From: Segatella copri | GTDB taxonomy: Bacteria; Bacteroidota; Bacteroidia; Bacteroidales; Bacteroidaceae | Length of the DNA stretch: 48,167 nucleotides | Assembly: GCF_019127135.1 (NCBI RefSeq) | Contig: NZ_JAHOEA010000031.1 | Location: 1 to 48,167, forward strand | Reading direction: 5' to 3' | Shown here: positions 14,488-23,597 of the stretch, piece after piece | Layout: every line of letters starts with the position of its first letter | Numbering within the stretch: position 1 is the stretch's first letter | Notes under the pieces: generated by a model | Seen by the model: the letters and a program-made list of their open reading frames with translations, nothing else | Database searches by the model: none | What the model was told of the DNA's origin: nothing | Position numbers and translations under genes: made by a program

Positions 14488-15444
14488 ATGAAGGCAAACA
14501 GAACCAAAATGCTCGGTACGATGGCGCTGGTAGCCGTACTGTGCATGCAACTTTTCTGGATATACAACTCATTCCAGATGAGCGTTCACCAGATGGGCTA
14601 CGACGATCCTTGGAGTCTGGCAGCCGATGTGAGGGCGCATGCCTTTTTCTCGGCACTCTACCAGAGTCGCATCACGCTGCTCACTTCCCTACTCACCATG
14701 GTGGTCATCATTCTGAGCCTTATCGACCAGATCAACTACATCGATGAGCAGGAAAGGGTTCGCCTGCTACGCGAGGACTTCTCCTATGCCATGGTTCACG
14801 ACATGAAGTCGCCGCTCACCTCCATCATCATGGGAACCAAATATCTGCACAGCGGCGTACTGGAGAAGAAACCGGAAATAAAGGAGAAATACTTTTGTAT
14901 CGTAGAAGAGGAGGCACAGCATCTGCTGGCTCTCATCAACCGCCTGCTTACCATCTCGAAACTGGAACATGGTAAACTGAGCATCCAGAAGGCTGAAATA
15001 GATCTGGAGGCGATGATAGAGGATGTGGTGGATAAATACAAGGCGAAATCGGCGAAACCGATTCATATCACCACCCTATTCGGAGCCACTTCGGCACTGG
15101 CAGATGAGGAATATCTGAAGGAGGCTATCAGCAATATAGTAGATAACGCCACCAAATACTCGAAGGAAGAAATCAACATTCAGATTTCCACCTCCGAGAA
15201 TGACAGAAATGTATATATCAAGATATACGATGAGGGTATCGGCATAGCCAGAAGTGAGATGAAAACCATCTTCAACCGCTTTGAGCGTGCTGCTGAGCAC
15301 GAAAGAGATGCCCGGAAGACCCGTGGCGGCTTCGGTATCGGTCTGAACTATGTGCTGCAGGTTATTAATGCCCATGGTGGCAAAGTAAGCGTTAAGAGCG
15401 AAAAAGGCAAATGGTCGGAGTTCACCATATCGCTACCGAAATAA
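14488..15444 (+). CDS. Membrane sensor histidine kinase
   Basis: A 318-residue kinase. Two transmembrane helices (about residues 9-27 and 61-80) flank a short extracytoplasmic loop of about 33 residues, so it has almost no sensor domain of its own. The HisKA domain carries His104 in SYAMVHDMKSPLTS. The ATP-binding domain shows the N box (AISNIVDNATKYS), G1 (YDEGIGIARSE), F box (FNRFERA) and G2 (RGGFGIGLNYV). It likely phosphorylates the regulator at 12866. The tiny loop suggests signal input from the adjacent membrane protein at 13663 or from the membrane itself. Confidence 0.95.
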   Translation: MKANRTKMLGTMALVAVLCMQLFWIYNSFQMSVHQMGYDDPWSLAADVRAHAFFSALYQSRITLLTSLLTMVVIILSLIDQINYIDEQERVRLLREDFSYAMVHDMKSPLTSIIMGTKYLHSGVLEKKPEIKEKYFCIVEEEAQHLLALINRLLTISKLEHGKLSIQKAEIDLEAMIEDVVDKYKAKSAKPIHITTLFGATSALADEEYLKEAISNIVDNATKYSKEEINIQISTSENDRNVYIKIYDEGIGIARSEMKTIFNRFERAAEHERDARKTRGGFGIGLNYVLQVINAHGGKVSVKSEKGKWSEFTISLPK

Positions 15445-15470
15445 TCAACTTGCACAGCCATATTAATAAC

Positions 15471-15506
15471 AAAGCTCCCGATGCATCATGCACCGAGAGC
15501 TTTATT
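15471..15506. terminator. Bidirectional terminator between histidine kinase and DUF3108 genes
   Basis: AAAGCTCCCG (15471-15480) pairs with CCGAGAGCTTT (15493-15503), with one internal mismatch, around ATGCATCATGCA; TATTTTAT follows on the plus side. It lies between converging genes and has A/T tracts on both sides. Confidence 0.75.
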
Positions 15507-15511
15507 TTATC

Positions 15512-16324
15512 TTATTTCACGATTGAAGAAACCGGATTTCTCACACCCTTCATTCCTACGAGGAATGCCTTGGCAGCACCAAACTTGAGGAACATATCCA
15601 GACGGATAGGAATATGATTCTCATCATCGGTTACATAGAAATCTACGATTCTCTTATACTTGCGATCCTCATACTCCATATAGGCAAGGCGCAGGCAACG
15701 GTACTTCACACCATTATCTGCCTTGATGGTAACCTTACCGTCGAACTTTATCTGAGCTGGAGTGCGGTTCTTTCCATCAGCAATAGGGAATTTTACGGTA
15801 TAACCCTTCTTCCAGTTGGCAGGATTGAAACTGCGGGCACGCAGGAAGATGTTCATCATGTCAAAAACACAATCATCGTAGGTGGCATTCTTCCATACAT
15901 GCTTACCATCATGCTGCTGACGGTGCTGTTTGAGATGACACTTACCGCCAGAATAGCTGTAGAATACCTCATCTACCGTATAGCGCTTGCCCTCGTGAGC
16001 TCCCTTACGGAAATACATAGGCGCCAAATCGGTGCCGCTGTAACAGAGCAGAGTGTCGCGAAGCACAAAGATATCATCTACACGCTTATTGCCTCTTGTA
16101 ACAAGAGAACCGCGATAAGCAGGCTTACCATGACGGGTGGTTTGGATGATAGACATACTGGCATTACCAGCTTTTACCCAAACAAACTTCCAGTTATAAT
16201 ACAGATTGTAAGTAAGGAACTCACCTGACTTGAAGGCTGTATTACGGAAAGTACACTGGGCAGACATCGTAGTGCTGACCAGAAGTAGCAATAATGCTAT
16301 CCAGAATGATTTGATTGTTTTCAT
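15512..16324 (-). CDS. DUF3108 secreted protein
   Basis: A 270-residue exported protein with a signal peptide ending LLVSTTMSAQC. The body matches DUF3108: SGEFLTYNLYYNWKFVWVKA near the N-terminus, then repeated beta strands (RYTVDEVFYSYSGGKCHLKQ) and YRCLRLAYMEYEDRKYKRIV, followed by VTDDENHIPIRLDM. The family is probably periplasmic and beta-rich, of unknown role, possibly envelope-related. It starts six bases after the end of the Ig-like lipoprotein gene, so the two are cotranscribed. Confidence 0.87.
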   Translation of the reverse strand: MKTIKSFWIALLLLLVSTTMSAQCTFRNTAFKSGEFLTYNLYYNWKFVWVKAGNASMSIIQTTRHGKPAYRGSLVTRGNKRVDDIFVLRDTLLCYSGTDLAPMYFRKGAHEGKRYTVDEVFYSYSGGKCHLKQHRQQHDGKHVWKNATYDDCVFDMMNIFLRARSFNPANWKKGYTVKFPIADGKNRTPAQIKFDGKVTIKADNGVKYRCLRLAYMEYEDRKYKRIVDFYVTDDENHIPIRLDMFLKFGAAKAFLVGMKGVRNPVSSIVK

Positions 16325-16330
16325 AACTCT

Positions 16331-18298
16331 TTATAATTTAGGAATGTACTCGATGCCAAGTTTCTTGGCACGTTGCGCATTCTGGTTCTTAACTTTCTTT
16401 TCTTTATCAGGCTTCTGCTTGGTAATGGCACCAGGCTTCTGACGGGAAAGTTCACGGGCCGTAGGATCCCAACTCTCGGTTAAATCCCATTTAGCCTTGC
16501 ATTCTATCACGTCTGGATAGTAATATACCTCTTCTGCCTGTTCATCCTTATCATAGCAGCCTGTATCCCACTTGCCGTTGCCGTTACGGTCTACTATCAG
16601 ACGCATGTAATACTTCTCCGGCTTGAGATAATAGAATTCGGCTACTCCGTTCACAGCCTTCACTTCTTTCACCACCTGATCCTGCGCATTGAGTAGCTGA
16701 ACGAGGAGCGGATGATTGTCGAAATCGTGCGTTACATTAATGAGCAGCGTGCCGTAAGTATCCAGGGAATTGACCTTGAAACCCTGTTTCACAGGTTTGG
16801 ATACAAGTCCGTAGATGTCTTGGAACGCGGCAGAATCAACCTCCAGACTATATTCTATGTCCGGACGCCACTCGCCTCTCAGAATATACTTGCGGTTGCC
16901 CAGCGGCTTAAACTCCATCGGCGCCCTATACCATAGCGTATCATGCTTGGCATAGAGATGAATGCCTGCCGTATCGGCCTTGGCAAGCGGCGTATTGAAG
17001 GTGAAGATAACATTCTTGTCAGGATCGAGCTGAGAAGAGACACTCATCTGAACATCAAGCGGTTTTACAGCCATCACGCTATCATAAGGTTCACCCTTCT
17101 TCTTCAGTTTTTCCTGCTTCTTGGTCCATTTCTCCAGTTCCTTAGCCTGCGCCTTCATACGCTTTTCGTAAGGTTCCTTCGAAAGAATTTCGAGCGTATC
17201 AGTCTGGTTGCGGAGCACGCCCGTACTGTCTGTCATACGGTAAGTAAGTTCTATATTCAGCGTATCCTGGTTGACCAGTGCTGTATCCTTGAGCCAATAG
17301 GTAAGCGTATCGTTCTTCTCCGATTTCTCCAGGATAAAAGCATTTTTCTCGTTGAAATTCAAGCCCTTGATCTGTGGCAGGATAGAATCGCCATAACTGT
17401 AATAAAGCGAGAAGCAATTGGCCTTCTGACGTTCTGCCTTGAGGAAGAAGCGGTCGGAGACCAGTTCGGTAAAGGCACGGAGCACTACATTATCCGGTAG
17501 GAAATGAGTATAATTAACCTGATCTATCGACTTGATATGCAGGGAATCAATCCATGTAGTATCCTGACGTACATCCGGCTTGCTTGACGGCACGATGATA
17601 TCATGAGAGAAAGCGAGTTTTTCGCTCTTCTGGCTGAACATATAGTTACCATCCATATCCTGCAAGGCATAGATGCGGTAAGAGCCCGGAGCCACGCCCT
17701 TGATGACAAAGCGGCCACGGCTATCGGTACGGCTTACACGCAGCATAGGCTTGGTCTTGAAGGCAGAATCGGCATGATCTGCGTAAAGACCTACCAGAAT
17801 ACCCTTGATAGGCTCCAGATTCTCCGATTCGAGCACATATCCCGACACCTCCATCGTATCGATAACTTCGCCGGTAGCGAAACTGTAGGTATAGTTTCCC
17901 ATCGGATTGCCCTCGTTATTATCGCTGATGGCATCGGAGAAGTCGATGGTATAGGTAGTATTCGGCTTGAGCGAATCTACCAGAGAAATCTGAATATGCT
18001 TGCCCGAAGCCTTGATTTCAGGCACTTCGAGCTGCGGAGGCGAAACCACCACTTTCTCGGTAGGATTATCTACCTTAATATATTCGTCGAAATAGATATT
18101 CACCTTCTTCTGCTTCACATTTACGCCCTTGTCGGCTGGCGAAGCTCCAATCACCTTAGGAGGAGTTTCGTCGAACCAGCCACCATCCGGCTGTCCCATC
18201 TTGGCACAGGATGCCAACATGAGGAAAGCTAAGACGTAGAAAGGCAGAAACAGAGAATTTGCCTTCAACTTGCTCTTTATGTCGTTCAATTGAATCAT
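16331..18298 (-). CDS. Lipoprotein with Ig-like (Big_5) domain
   Basis: A 655-residue lipoprotein. The signal peptide is residues about 17-31, with lipobox LASC; the 16 residues before it make a rather long N-region. The first mature domain (TPPKVIGASPADKGVNV, KKVNIYFDEYIKVDNP) is a Big_5-type fold seen in Bacteroidetes cell-surface proteins. It is followed by a carboxypeptidase-regulatory-like segment (TDSRGRFVIKGVAPGSYRIY), a Lys/Glu-rich helix (about 385-405), and a C-terminal beta segment ending PDKEKKVKNQNAQRAKKLG. Probably an envelope structural or assembly protein, cotranscribed with DUF3108. Confidence 0.82.
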   Translation of the reverse strand: MIQLNDIKSKLKANSLFLPFYVLAFLMLASCAKMGQPDGGWFDETPPKVIGASPADKGVNVKQKKVNIYFDEYIKVDNPTEKVVVSPPQLEVPEIKASGKHIQISLVDSLKPNTTYTIDFSDAISDNNEGNPMGNYTYSFATGEVIDTMEVSGYVLESENLEPIKGILVGLYADHADSAFKTKPMLRVSRTDSRGRFVIKGVAPGSYRIYALQDMDGNYMFSQKSEKLAFSHDIIVPSSKPDVRQDTTWIDSLHIKSIDQVNYTHFLPDNVVLRAFTELVSDRFFLKAERQKANCFSLYYSYGDSILPQIKGLNFNEKNAFILEKSEKNDTLTYWLKDTALVNQDTLNIELTYRMTDSTGVLRNQTDTLEILSKEPYEKRMKAQAKELEKWTKKQEKLKKKGEPYDSVMAVKPLDVQMSVSSQLDPDKNVIFTFNTPLAKADTAGIHLYAKHDTLWYRAPMEFKPLGNRKYILRGEWRPDIEYSLEVDSAAFQDIYGLVSKPVKQGFKVNSLDTYGTLLINVTHDFDNHPLLVQLLNAQDQVVKEVKAVNGVAEFYYLKPEKYYMRLIVDRNGNGKWDTGCYDKDEQAEEVYYYPDVIECKAKWDLTESWDPTARELSRQKPGAITKQKPDKEKKVKNQNAQRAKKLGIEYIPKL

Positions 18299-18359
18299 TC
18301 TTTATATCTTCTTAGTATTGCAGCATCATCTCCCAGGCGGAAGAAGCATGCGGCCTGTT

Positions 18360-19868
18360 TTATTTGTTCATCATGAGCATCTCATCAATGTTCTTGCGGC
18401 TGTTGCTCAAGCGTGGAATCTTATGCTGTCCGCCCAACTTGCCCTTGCTCTTCAGCCATTCATTGAAGAGTCCCGGCTTGGCCTTCACAATCTCCAGATG
18501 CTGAAGGGTAACGTCGTGGAAGCGCTTGGCCTCGTAATCGCTGTTGATTTCCTGCAACTTCTGGTCTAACAGACTGGCAAACTCTTCGAGGCTGGCTGGC
18601 TCCTGAGAGAACTCTATGAGCCACTGGTGGCGGCACTTGGCATTACTGTCCATATAAACCGGCGCAGCGGTATAATCAGAAACCTGAGCACCCGTCTTCT
18701 CGCAGGCATAAGCCAATCCCTTCTCGGCATTATCCATAATCAGTTCCTCGCCAAATGCATTAATAAAGTACTTGGTACGGCCGGTAATGACAAACTTATA
18801 AGGATTCTTGCTGGTAAACTGAACCGTATCGCCGATGAGATAGCGCCACAAACCACAGGAAGTGGTGATGACCATAGCGTAGTTCTTGCCTACCTCAACA
18901 CCCCAGAGAGGCACAACGGTAGGATTTTCGCTGCCGAATTCGTCCATAGGGATAAACTCGTAGAATACATCATAATCTATCATAAGCGACATGGCTGGGT
19001 CTGCCGGATCATCCTGCAGCCCGAAGAATCCCTCGCTGGCATTATAAGTCTCCATATAATGCATGTTCGGCGAAGTGATGAGCTGTTCATACTGCTTGCG
19101 GTAAGGAGTAAAGGCAATACCGCCATGGAAGAATACCTCCAGATTAGGCCATACCTCTTCCAGATGCTTCTTGCCGGAAAGTTCCATGACACGCACCAGC
19201 ACACTAAGCATCCAGCTAGGAACACCCGAGATATTGGTTACGTTCTTATTCATCGTTTCGCGGGCAATAAGGTCGCGTTTCACTTCGAAATCGCTCAGGA
19301 GAGCGGTTGACTTCTTAGGAACACGCACCAGATTGGCAAGCGGATTGATATTTTCGATGAGGATAGCGCTCAGGTCGCCCACCAGACTATCCGACACATT
19401 ATAGTTAGGCGAATGGCTTCCACCCAGGATAAGGCTCTTGCCATCAAAGAGTCTGCTCTTCGGATTATTGCGCAGATAATAGGCTACGGCATCAAAGCCT
19501 CCTGCATAATGAATGCCATGCAAGCCATCATGAGAAACCGGGATGAACTTGCTCTTATCGTTGGTGGTGCCAGATGACTTGGCGTACCATTTTATCAGTC
19601 CCGGCCATAGAACATCCTTTTCACCATGACGCATACGATCGATGTCACCCTTCAACTCCTCGTAGGTATTGACAGGAACATTCTGTACAAATTTATCATA
19701 ATTGTTGCTGGTATTTAATAAATGCTTGACACCATATTCAGTATTTTTTCCTTTATTTATGAGGTGCATAAGCACTTTATGCTGCAAATGTTCTGCATCA
19801 TAGACATACTTCTCCAACTCCTTCTGCCGAGGTTTGAAGACGTTACTTACTATCGTTGTTAAACTCAT
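18360..19868 (-). CDS. GH3-family acyl-adenylating enzyme
   Basis: A 502-residue member of the GH3 superfamily, named for plant auxin-responsive enzymes that conjugate acyl acids to amino acids. Adenylate-forming motifs are visible: IKWYAKSSGTTNDKSKFIPV (ATP loop), YMETYNASEGFFGLQDD, and VVPLWGVEVGKNYAMVIT with GLWRYLIGDTVQFTS, then the TGRTKYFINAFGEELI motif. The bacterial substrate is unknown. It is apparently a single-gene transcript with its own -7 box; a terminator-like hairpin at 19996-20039 separates it from rnc. Confidence 0.88.
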   Translation of the reverse strand: MSLTTIVSNVFKPRQKELEKYVYDAEHLQHKVLMHLINKGKNTEYGVKHLLNTSNNYDKFVQNVPVNTYEELKGDIDRMRHGEKDVLWPGLIKWYAKSSGTTNDKSKFIPVSHDGLHGIHYAGGFDAVAYYLRNNPKSRLFDGKSLILGGSHSPNYNVSDSLVGDLSAILIENINPLANLVRVPKKSTALLSDFEVKRDLIARETMNKNVTNISGVPSWMLSVLVRVMELSGKKHLEEVWPNLEVFFHGGIAFTPYRKQYEQLITSPNMHYMETYNASEGFFGLQDDPADPAMSLMIDYDVFYEFIPMDEFGSENPTVVPLWGVEVGKNYAMVITTSCGLWRYLIGDTVQFTSKNPYKFVITGRTKYFINAFGEELIMDNAEKGLAYACEKTGAQVSDYTAAPVYMDSNAKCRHQWLIEFSQEPASLEEFASLLDQKLQEINSDYEAKRFHDVTLQHLEIVKAKPGLFNEWLKSKGKLGGQHKIPRLSNSRKNIDEMLMMNK

Positions 19869-19898
19869 ATCTAGATATATATATCATTTAAGTAGATG

Positions 19899-19906
19899 CA
19901 AAAGTA
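19899..19906 (-). promoter_or_regulatory. -7 box for the GH3 gene
   Basis: The minus strand reads TACTTTTG, a TAnnTTTG match, 30 bases before the ATG at 19868. Confidence 0.55.
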
Positions 19907-19995
19907 AATCAAACTTTTGATATAGAGAAAGTTTTTACTATTTTTTAATACAAAAGGAGAAGATAAACTATAGAAAAAGGAAATATACAACACAA

Positions 19996-20039
19996 AAGAC
20001 TCCCATAAGTGGCGATATTTACCATCTTATGGGAGTCTT
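19996..20039. terminator. Terminator after rnc
   Basis: Arms AAGACTCCCATAAG (19996-20009) and CTTATGGGAGTCTT (20026-20039) form a perfect 14-bp stem with a 16-base loop. On the minus strand it lies about 39 bases after the rnc stop, with a T-rich run (TTTTGTGTTG) after it. Confidence 0.8.
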
Positions 20040-20077
20040 CTGTTAAATCATATTTTCTATCCAGAAAGAGATACTGC

Positions 20078-21160
20078 TTACTCTTCATTGTCGAAAGCAG
20101 CCGCTTCAGCAGCCGCAATAATCTCTTCTCTTGATAATTCCTTAGGCTGAGCCGTGATGTCGCTCAAATCGAACTCATCACTCTCCTTCTTCTCATTCTT
20201 CACCTCGACCTGCACTTCAGTTTCCTGGGCTGTTTCAGCAGATATCTCTGTGAAAACCTCCTCTTTGAAAACATTGATGTGCTTCTCCTCTACCGGTACG
20301 TTTTGCGAATCAGCATCCTGCGAGATGATGAAATCGTCTTTCACTTCTGTGCTAGGTACGTTTTCAACAGGTTCCTCTTCCATCTTGGTGCGATTAGCTT
20401 TAGCCGAGAATACGGCATCAATATACTGTGGTTCCTTGCGCAGTTTTTCCAAGCTAGCCTTAGAAGCCACCTGCTGGCTCTCCTTCTTAGAATAACCCTT
20501 ACCTACTCCACCCTCAACACCTTCGAGTACAATCTGATAGGTGAAAATAGGACTACCATTCTTGTCTTTTTGCTGGTCTAGCATAACGAAATCCAGTTTT
20601 ACGCGGTTTTTCTGGCTCCATTCGATGAGTTTGCTCTTGAAGTTAACCTCCTTATAAGCCACCTTATCGATGTTTATCATTTGTGCCAGGATACGTTTCT
20701 GCATGAAATGCATGCAGGCATCATAACCACGGTCTAGATAAATGGCACCTACCAAAGCTTCAAACGCATTTCCTCCCATATAACTGTTATGAGAAGAACT
20801 GTGTCCATTAGAAAGAATCAGCTGGTTGATGCCCATTTCCTGTGCCAGCTTATTCAGCGTATCACGCTGCACTAGCTTGCTTCGTGTATTGGTCAGGAAT
20901 CCCTCACGCTTGCCAGGAAAATGCTGGTACACGATATCTCCTACTACAGCATCCAAAACCGCATCACCCAAGAACTCTAACCGCTCGTTGTTCACAGGTT
21001 TTCCCTTAGAATTACGATGCATGATGCTCTTGTGCAACAGAGCCATCTTGTAGTAGTTGATGTCGTGAGGATAAAAACCGAGGATTTCGTATAAAGACAA
21101 ATAAAGCTCTTTATCCTTACGGAAAGAGAGCTTTATCCTATCTATAAAATTATTCAGCAT
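20078..21160 (-). CDS. rnc: Ribonuclease III with acidic C-terminal extension
   Basis: RNase III cleaves double-stranded RNA in rRNA processing and RNA turnover. The catalytic signature NERLEFLGDAVLDAVVGDI is at residues about 58-76, with the second acidic cluster in NAFEALVGAIYLDRGYD. The dsRNA-binding domain spans about 175-245 (FKSKLIEWSQKNR to SQQVASKASLEKL). Beyond it lie about 115 residues of acidic, Glu/Val-rich low-complexity sequence (EEEPVENVPSTEV, EVQVEVKNEKKESDEFDLSD), unusual relative to the roughly 230-residue enzyme of other bacteria. It overlaps fabF by 11 bases, the acpP-fabF-rnc order often found in this phylum. Confidence 0.95.
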   Translation of the reverse strand: MLNNFIDRIKLSFRKDKELYLSLYEILGFYPHDINYYKMALLHKSIMHRNSKGKPVNNERLEFLGDAVLDAVVGDIVYQHFPGKREGFLTNTRSKLVQRDTLNKLAQEMGINQLILSNGHSSSHNSYMGGNAFEALVGAIYLDRGYDACMHFMQKRILAQMINIDKVAYKEVNFKSKLIEWSQKNRVKLDFVMLDQQKDKNGSPIFTYQIVLEGVEGGVGKGYSKKESQQVASKASLEKLRKEPQYIDAVFSAKANRTKMEEEPVENVPSTEVKDDFIISQDADSQNVPVEEKHINVFKEEVFTEISAETAQETEVQVEVKNEKKESDEFDLSDITAQPKELSREEIIAAAEAAAFDNEE

Positions 21161-22412
21161 ACTTCTTGAATACTACACAGCAGTTGTGACCGCCGAATCC
21201 GAAAGTATTGCTCAATGCAGCACGAACCTCACGTTTCTGAGCTTTGTTGAAGGTAAAGTTCAAGTTGTAATCGAGCTCTGGATCATTGTCGCCCTCTTCG
21301 TGGTTGATAGTAGGAGGAACGATATCGCTCTTCACACTAAGAACACAAGCCATAGCCTCTACTGCACCAGCAGCACCGAGGAGGTGACCAGTCATTGACT
21401 TGGTAGAACTAATGTTGAGCTTGTAAGCTGCATCACCGAAGACAGCCTTGATAGCCTTAGCCTCAGAGATATCACCTACGTGGGTAGATGTACCGTGAAC
21501 ATTGATGTAGTCAATGTCCTCTGGCTTGAGGTTAGCATCAGCAAGTGCGCGCTCCATCACGAGCTTAGCACCGAGACCTTCTGGATGAGAAGCTGTGATA
21601 TGATAAGCGTCAGCGCTCTCGCCTTCACCTACCATCTCAGCATAAATCTTCGCACCACGAGCCTTAGCGTGCTCAAGTTCCTCGAGAATCAAGCAACCTG
21701 CACCCTCGCCCATGATAAATCCATCACGGCTTGCGCTGAACGGACGTGAAGCATGCTCTGGGTCATCATTACGTGTTGACAATGCATGCATAGCATTGAA
21801 ACCACCTACGCCACAAGCGCAGATAGCAGCCTCTGCACCACCGCTAACGATGATGTTTGCCTTACCCAAACGAATCAGGTTAAAGGCATCAGCCAATGCA
21901 TTGCTTGAAGAAGCACATGCAGATGTTGTAGTGTAGTTTGGTCCGTGGAATCCGAAGTGGATTGAAATCTGACCAGAAGCGATATCTGCAATCATCTTAG
22001 GGATAAAGAATGGGTTAAACTTAGGACCATTCTCCTCGTGAGTACCATAGTACTTCACCTCATCCTCGAAAGTCTTGATACCACCGATACCTACACCGAA
22101 TACAACGCCAACGTTGTTCAAGTCTTCCTTCTCAAGATCGATATTAGCATCCTTTACGCCCTGCATGGCAGCAATCATAGCCAACTGGGTATAACGGTCA
22201 AGCTTGCGAGCTTCCTTACGATCAATCCAATCATTGATGTTCAGGTTTTTAACCTCGCAAGCGAACTTGGTCTTGAAAAGGGTTGTATCGAAATGAGTAA
22301 TAGGCGCAGCACCGCTCTTACCAGCAAGGAGGCTCTCCCAAGTTTCCTCAGGAGTATTACCAACTGGTGTTACAGCACCGAGACCTGTTACAACAACTCT
22401 CTTTAATTCCAT
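21150..22412 (-). CDS. fabF: Beta-ketoacyl-ACP synthase II
   Basis: A 420-residue FabF, which elongates acyl chains with malonyl-ACP. The Cys-His-His triad is visible: Cys166 in TTSACASSSNALADAF, the His in NVHGTSTHVGD (about 306) and the His in TKSMTGHLLGAAGAVEA (about 343). The C-terminal NTFGFGGHNCCVVF is also canonical. It lies 22 bases after acpP and overlaps rnc at its 3' end. Confidence 0.97.
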   Translation of the reverse strand: MELKRVVVTGLGAVTPVGNTPEETWESLLAGKSGAAPITHFDTTLFKTKFACEVKNLNINDWIDRKEARKLDRYTQLAMIAAMQGVKDANIDLEKEDLNNVGVVFGVGIGGIKTFEDEVKYYGTHEENGPKFNPFFIPKMIADIASGQISIHFGFHGPNYTTTSACASSSNALADAFNLIRLGKANIIVSGGAEAAICACGVGGFNAMHALSTRNDDPEHASRPFSASRDGFIMGEGAGCLILEELEHAKARGAKIYAEMVGEGESADAYHITASHPEGLGAKLVMERALADANLKPEDIDYINVHGTSTHVGDISEAKAIKAVFGDAAYKLNISSTKSMTGHLLGAAGAVEAMACVLSVKSDIVPPTINHEEGDNDPELDYNLNFTFNKAQKREVRAALSNTFGFGGHNCCVVFKKYAE

Positions 22413-22434
22413 TTAATATAATTTAGTTGCTAAA

Positions 22435-22671
22435 TTACTTAGCGTTCTCCTCAATATAAGAGATAGCGTCACCTACAGTAGCAATCTTCTCAGCCTTATC
22501 GTCTGGGATAGAGATAGAGAACTCCTTCTCGAACTCCATGATCAACTCTACAGTATCCAAAGAATCTGCACCAAGATCATTTGTGAAGCTTGCCTCTGGC
22601 TTAACTTCTGCCTCATCAACACCGAGTTTATCAACGATAATTGCCTTTACTTTGCTTTCAATTTCTGACAT
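22435..22671 (-). CDS. acpP: Acyl carrier protein
   Basis: A 78-residue acidic protein with the phosphopantetheine site Ser37 in [18 protein letters not shown]. It carries the growing acyl chain. It is first of the acpP-fabF-rnc operon. The highly conserved length and sequence make the call secure. Confidence 0.98.
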   Translation of the reverse strand: MSEIESKVKAIIVDKLGVDEAEVKPEASFTNDLGADSLDTVELIMEFEKEFSISIPDDKAEKIATVGDAISYIEENAK

Positions 22672-22724
22672 AATTGTAACTTTTAAAATGTTTATAAATT
22701 AATTTCTAATTAAAAATCTGAGTG

Positions 22725-22732
22725 CAAAGGAA
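22725..22732 (-). promoter_or_regulatory. Likely -7 box for acpP
   Basis: The minus strand reads TTCCTTTG, one mismatch to TAnnTTTG, followed by CACTCAG. The ATG at 22671 would have a leader of about 45 bases. Confidence 0.45.
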
Positions 22733-22831
22733 CACTTTTTTTTTGAGATAAACAAATATTTTGGCGAAAAAAGTGCATTATGGTGCACAAATACCCCCCA
22801 ATTGTGCATATTTTTAGCAATTTTTCCCTTT

Positions 22832-22866
22832 TTTGTTGGTCGTTTCAGATTATTTTGTTACTTTTG
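22832..22866 (+). promoter_or_regulatory. Promoter for the DUF4254 gene
   Basis: TTTG (22832-22835) and TACTTTTG (22859-22866) are separated by 23 bases; the ATG is at 22896. It diverges from the acpP promoter across a very AT-rich gap. Confidence 0.6.
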
Positions 22867-22895
22867 TACGGTATTAATTAAACATTTAAATCCAT

Positions 22896-23498
22896 ATGAC
22901 ATTTACAGAAAAAGCCAATAAGATATTTAATCAGGCGATAGCCGATTATCATATCAAAGACAACATTGATACACCAATCAATAATTCATACCAGGAAGGT
23001 AGCATAGAGAACCGCCTTTACCTGAAGTGCTGGATCGACACCGTACAGTGGCATTTTGAGGATATCATCCGTGATCCTCAAATCGATCCGACTGAAGCAC
23101 TCGTACTAAAGCGCAGAATCGACAAGAGCAACCAAGACAGAACCGACCTCGTTGAGCAAATCGATACTTACTTCCGCGAAACATACAAAGACGTGAAGGT
23201 TCTGGATGATGCACGCATCAACACAGAGAGTCCTGCATGGGCTGTTGACCGCCTGAGTATTCTTGCCCTCAAGATTTACCACATGAAGGAGCAGGTGGAA
23301 CGGCCGGAAGCATCGGCTGAGCACAAAGCGAAATGCCAAGCCAAACTGGATGTGCTCCTGGAACAGCAGGTAGACCTTTCTACTGCCATCGACCAACTCT
23401 TGGAAGATATCGAGGCTGGACGCAAATACATGAAGGTTTACAGACAGATGAAGATGTACAACGATCCTTCAACCAATCCTGTACTCTACAAGAAATAA
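22896..23498 (+). CDS. DUF4254 domain protein
   Basis: A 200-residue soluble, strongly helical protein. Features seen are YQEGSIENRLYLKCWIDTVQ, WHFEDIIRDPQIDP, KRRIDKSNQDRTDLVEQID and AWAVDRLSILALKIYHMKEQ, matching DUF4254, a Bacteroidetes family of unknown function. It lies immediately upstream of a GT9 glycosyltransferase, a recurrent neighbour, so a role in LPS or envelope glycan synthesis is possible. A terminator follows. Confidence 0.87.
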   Translation: MTFTEKANKIFNQAIADYHIKDNIDTPINNSYQEGSIENRLYLKCWIDTVQWHFEDIIRDPQIDPTEALVLKRRIDKSNQDRTDLVEQIDTYFRETYKDVKVLDDARINTESPAWAVDRLSILALKIYHMKEQVERPEASAEHKAKCQAKLDVLLEQQVDLSTAIDQLLEDIEAGRKYMKVYRQMKMYNDPSTNPVLYKK

Positions 23499-23513
23499 AA
23501 AGAAACAGAATAG

Positions 23514-23566
23514 GAGAGCGCATATACCTTATTATATAATAATAATGAGGTATGGCTCTCTTTTTT
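23514..23566 (+). terminator. Terminator between DUF4254 and GT9 genes
   Basis: GAGAGC (23514-23519) and ATACCTTATTAT (23524-23535) pair with ATAATGAGGTAT and GCTCTC (23555-23560), with one wobble and a small internal loop; TTTTTT follows. The inner stem is made of the same TATAATAAGGTAT motif found elsewhere in the window. Confidence 0.8.
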
Positions 23567-23597
23567 ACCTTATATAATATATATAGAAGAAAAAACG

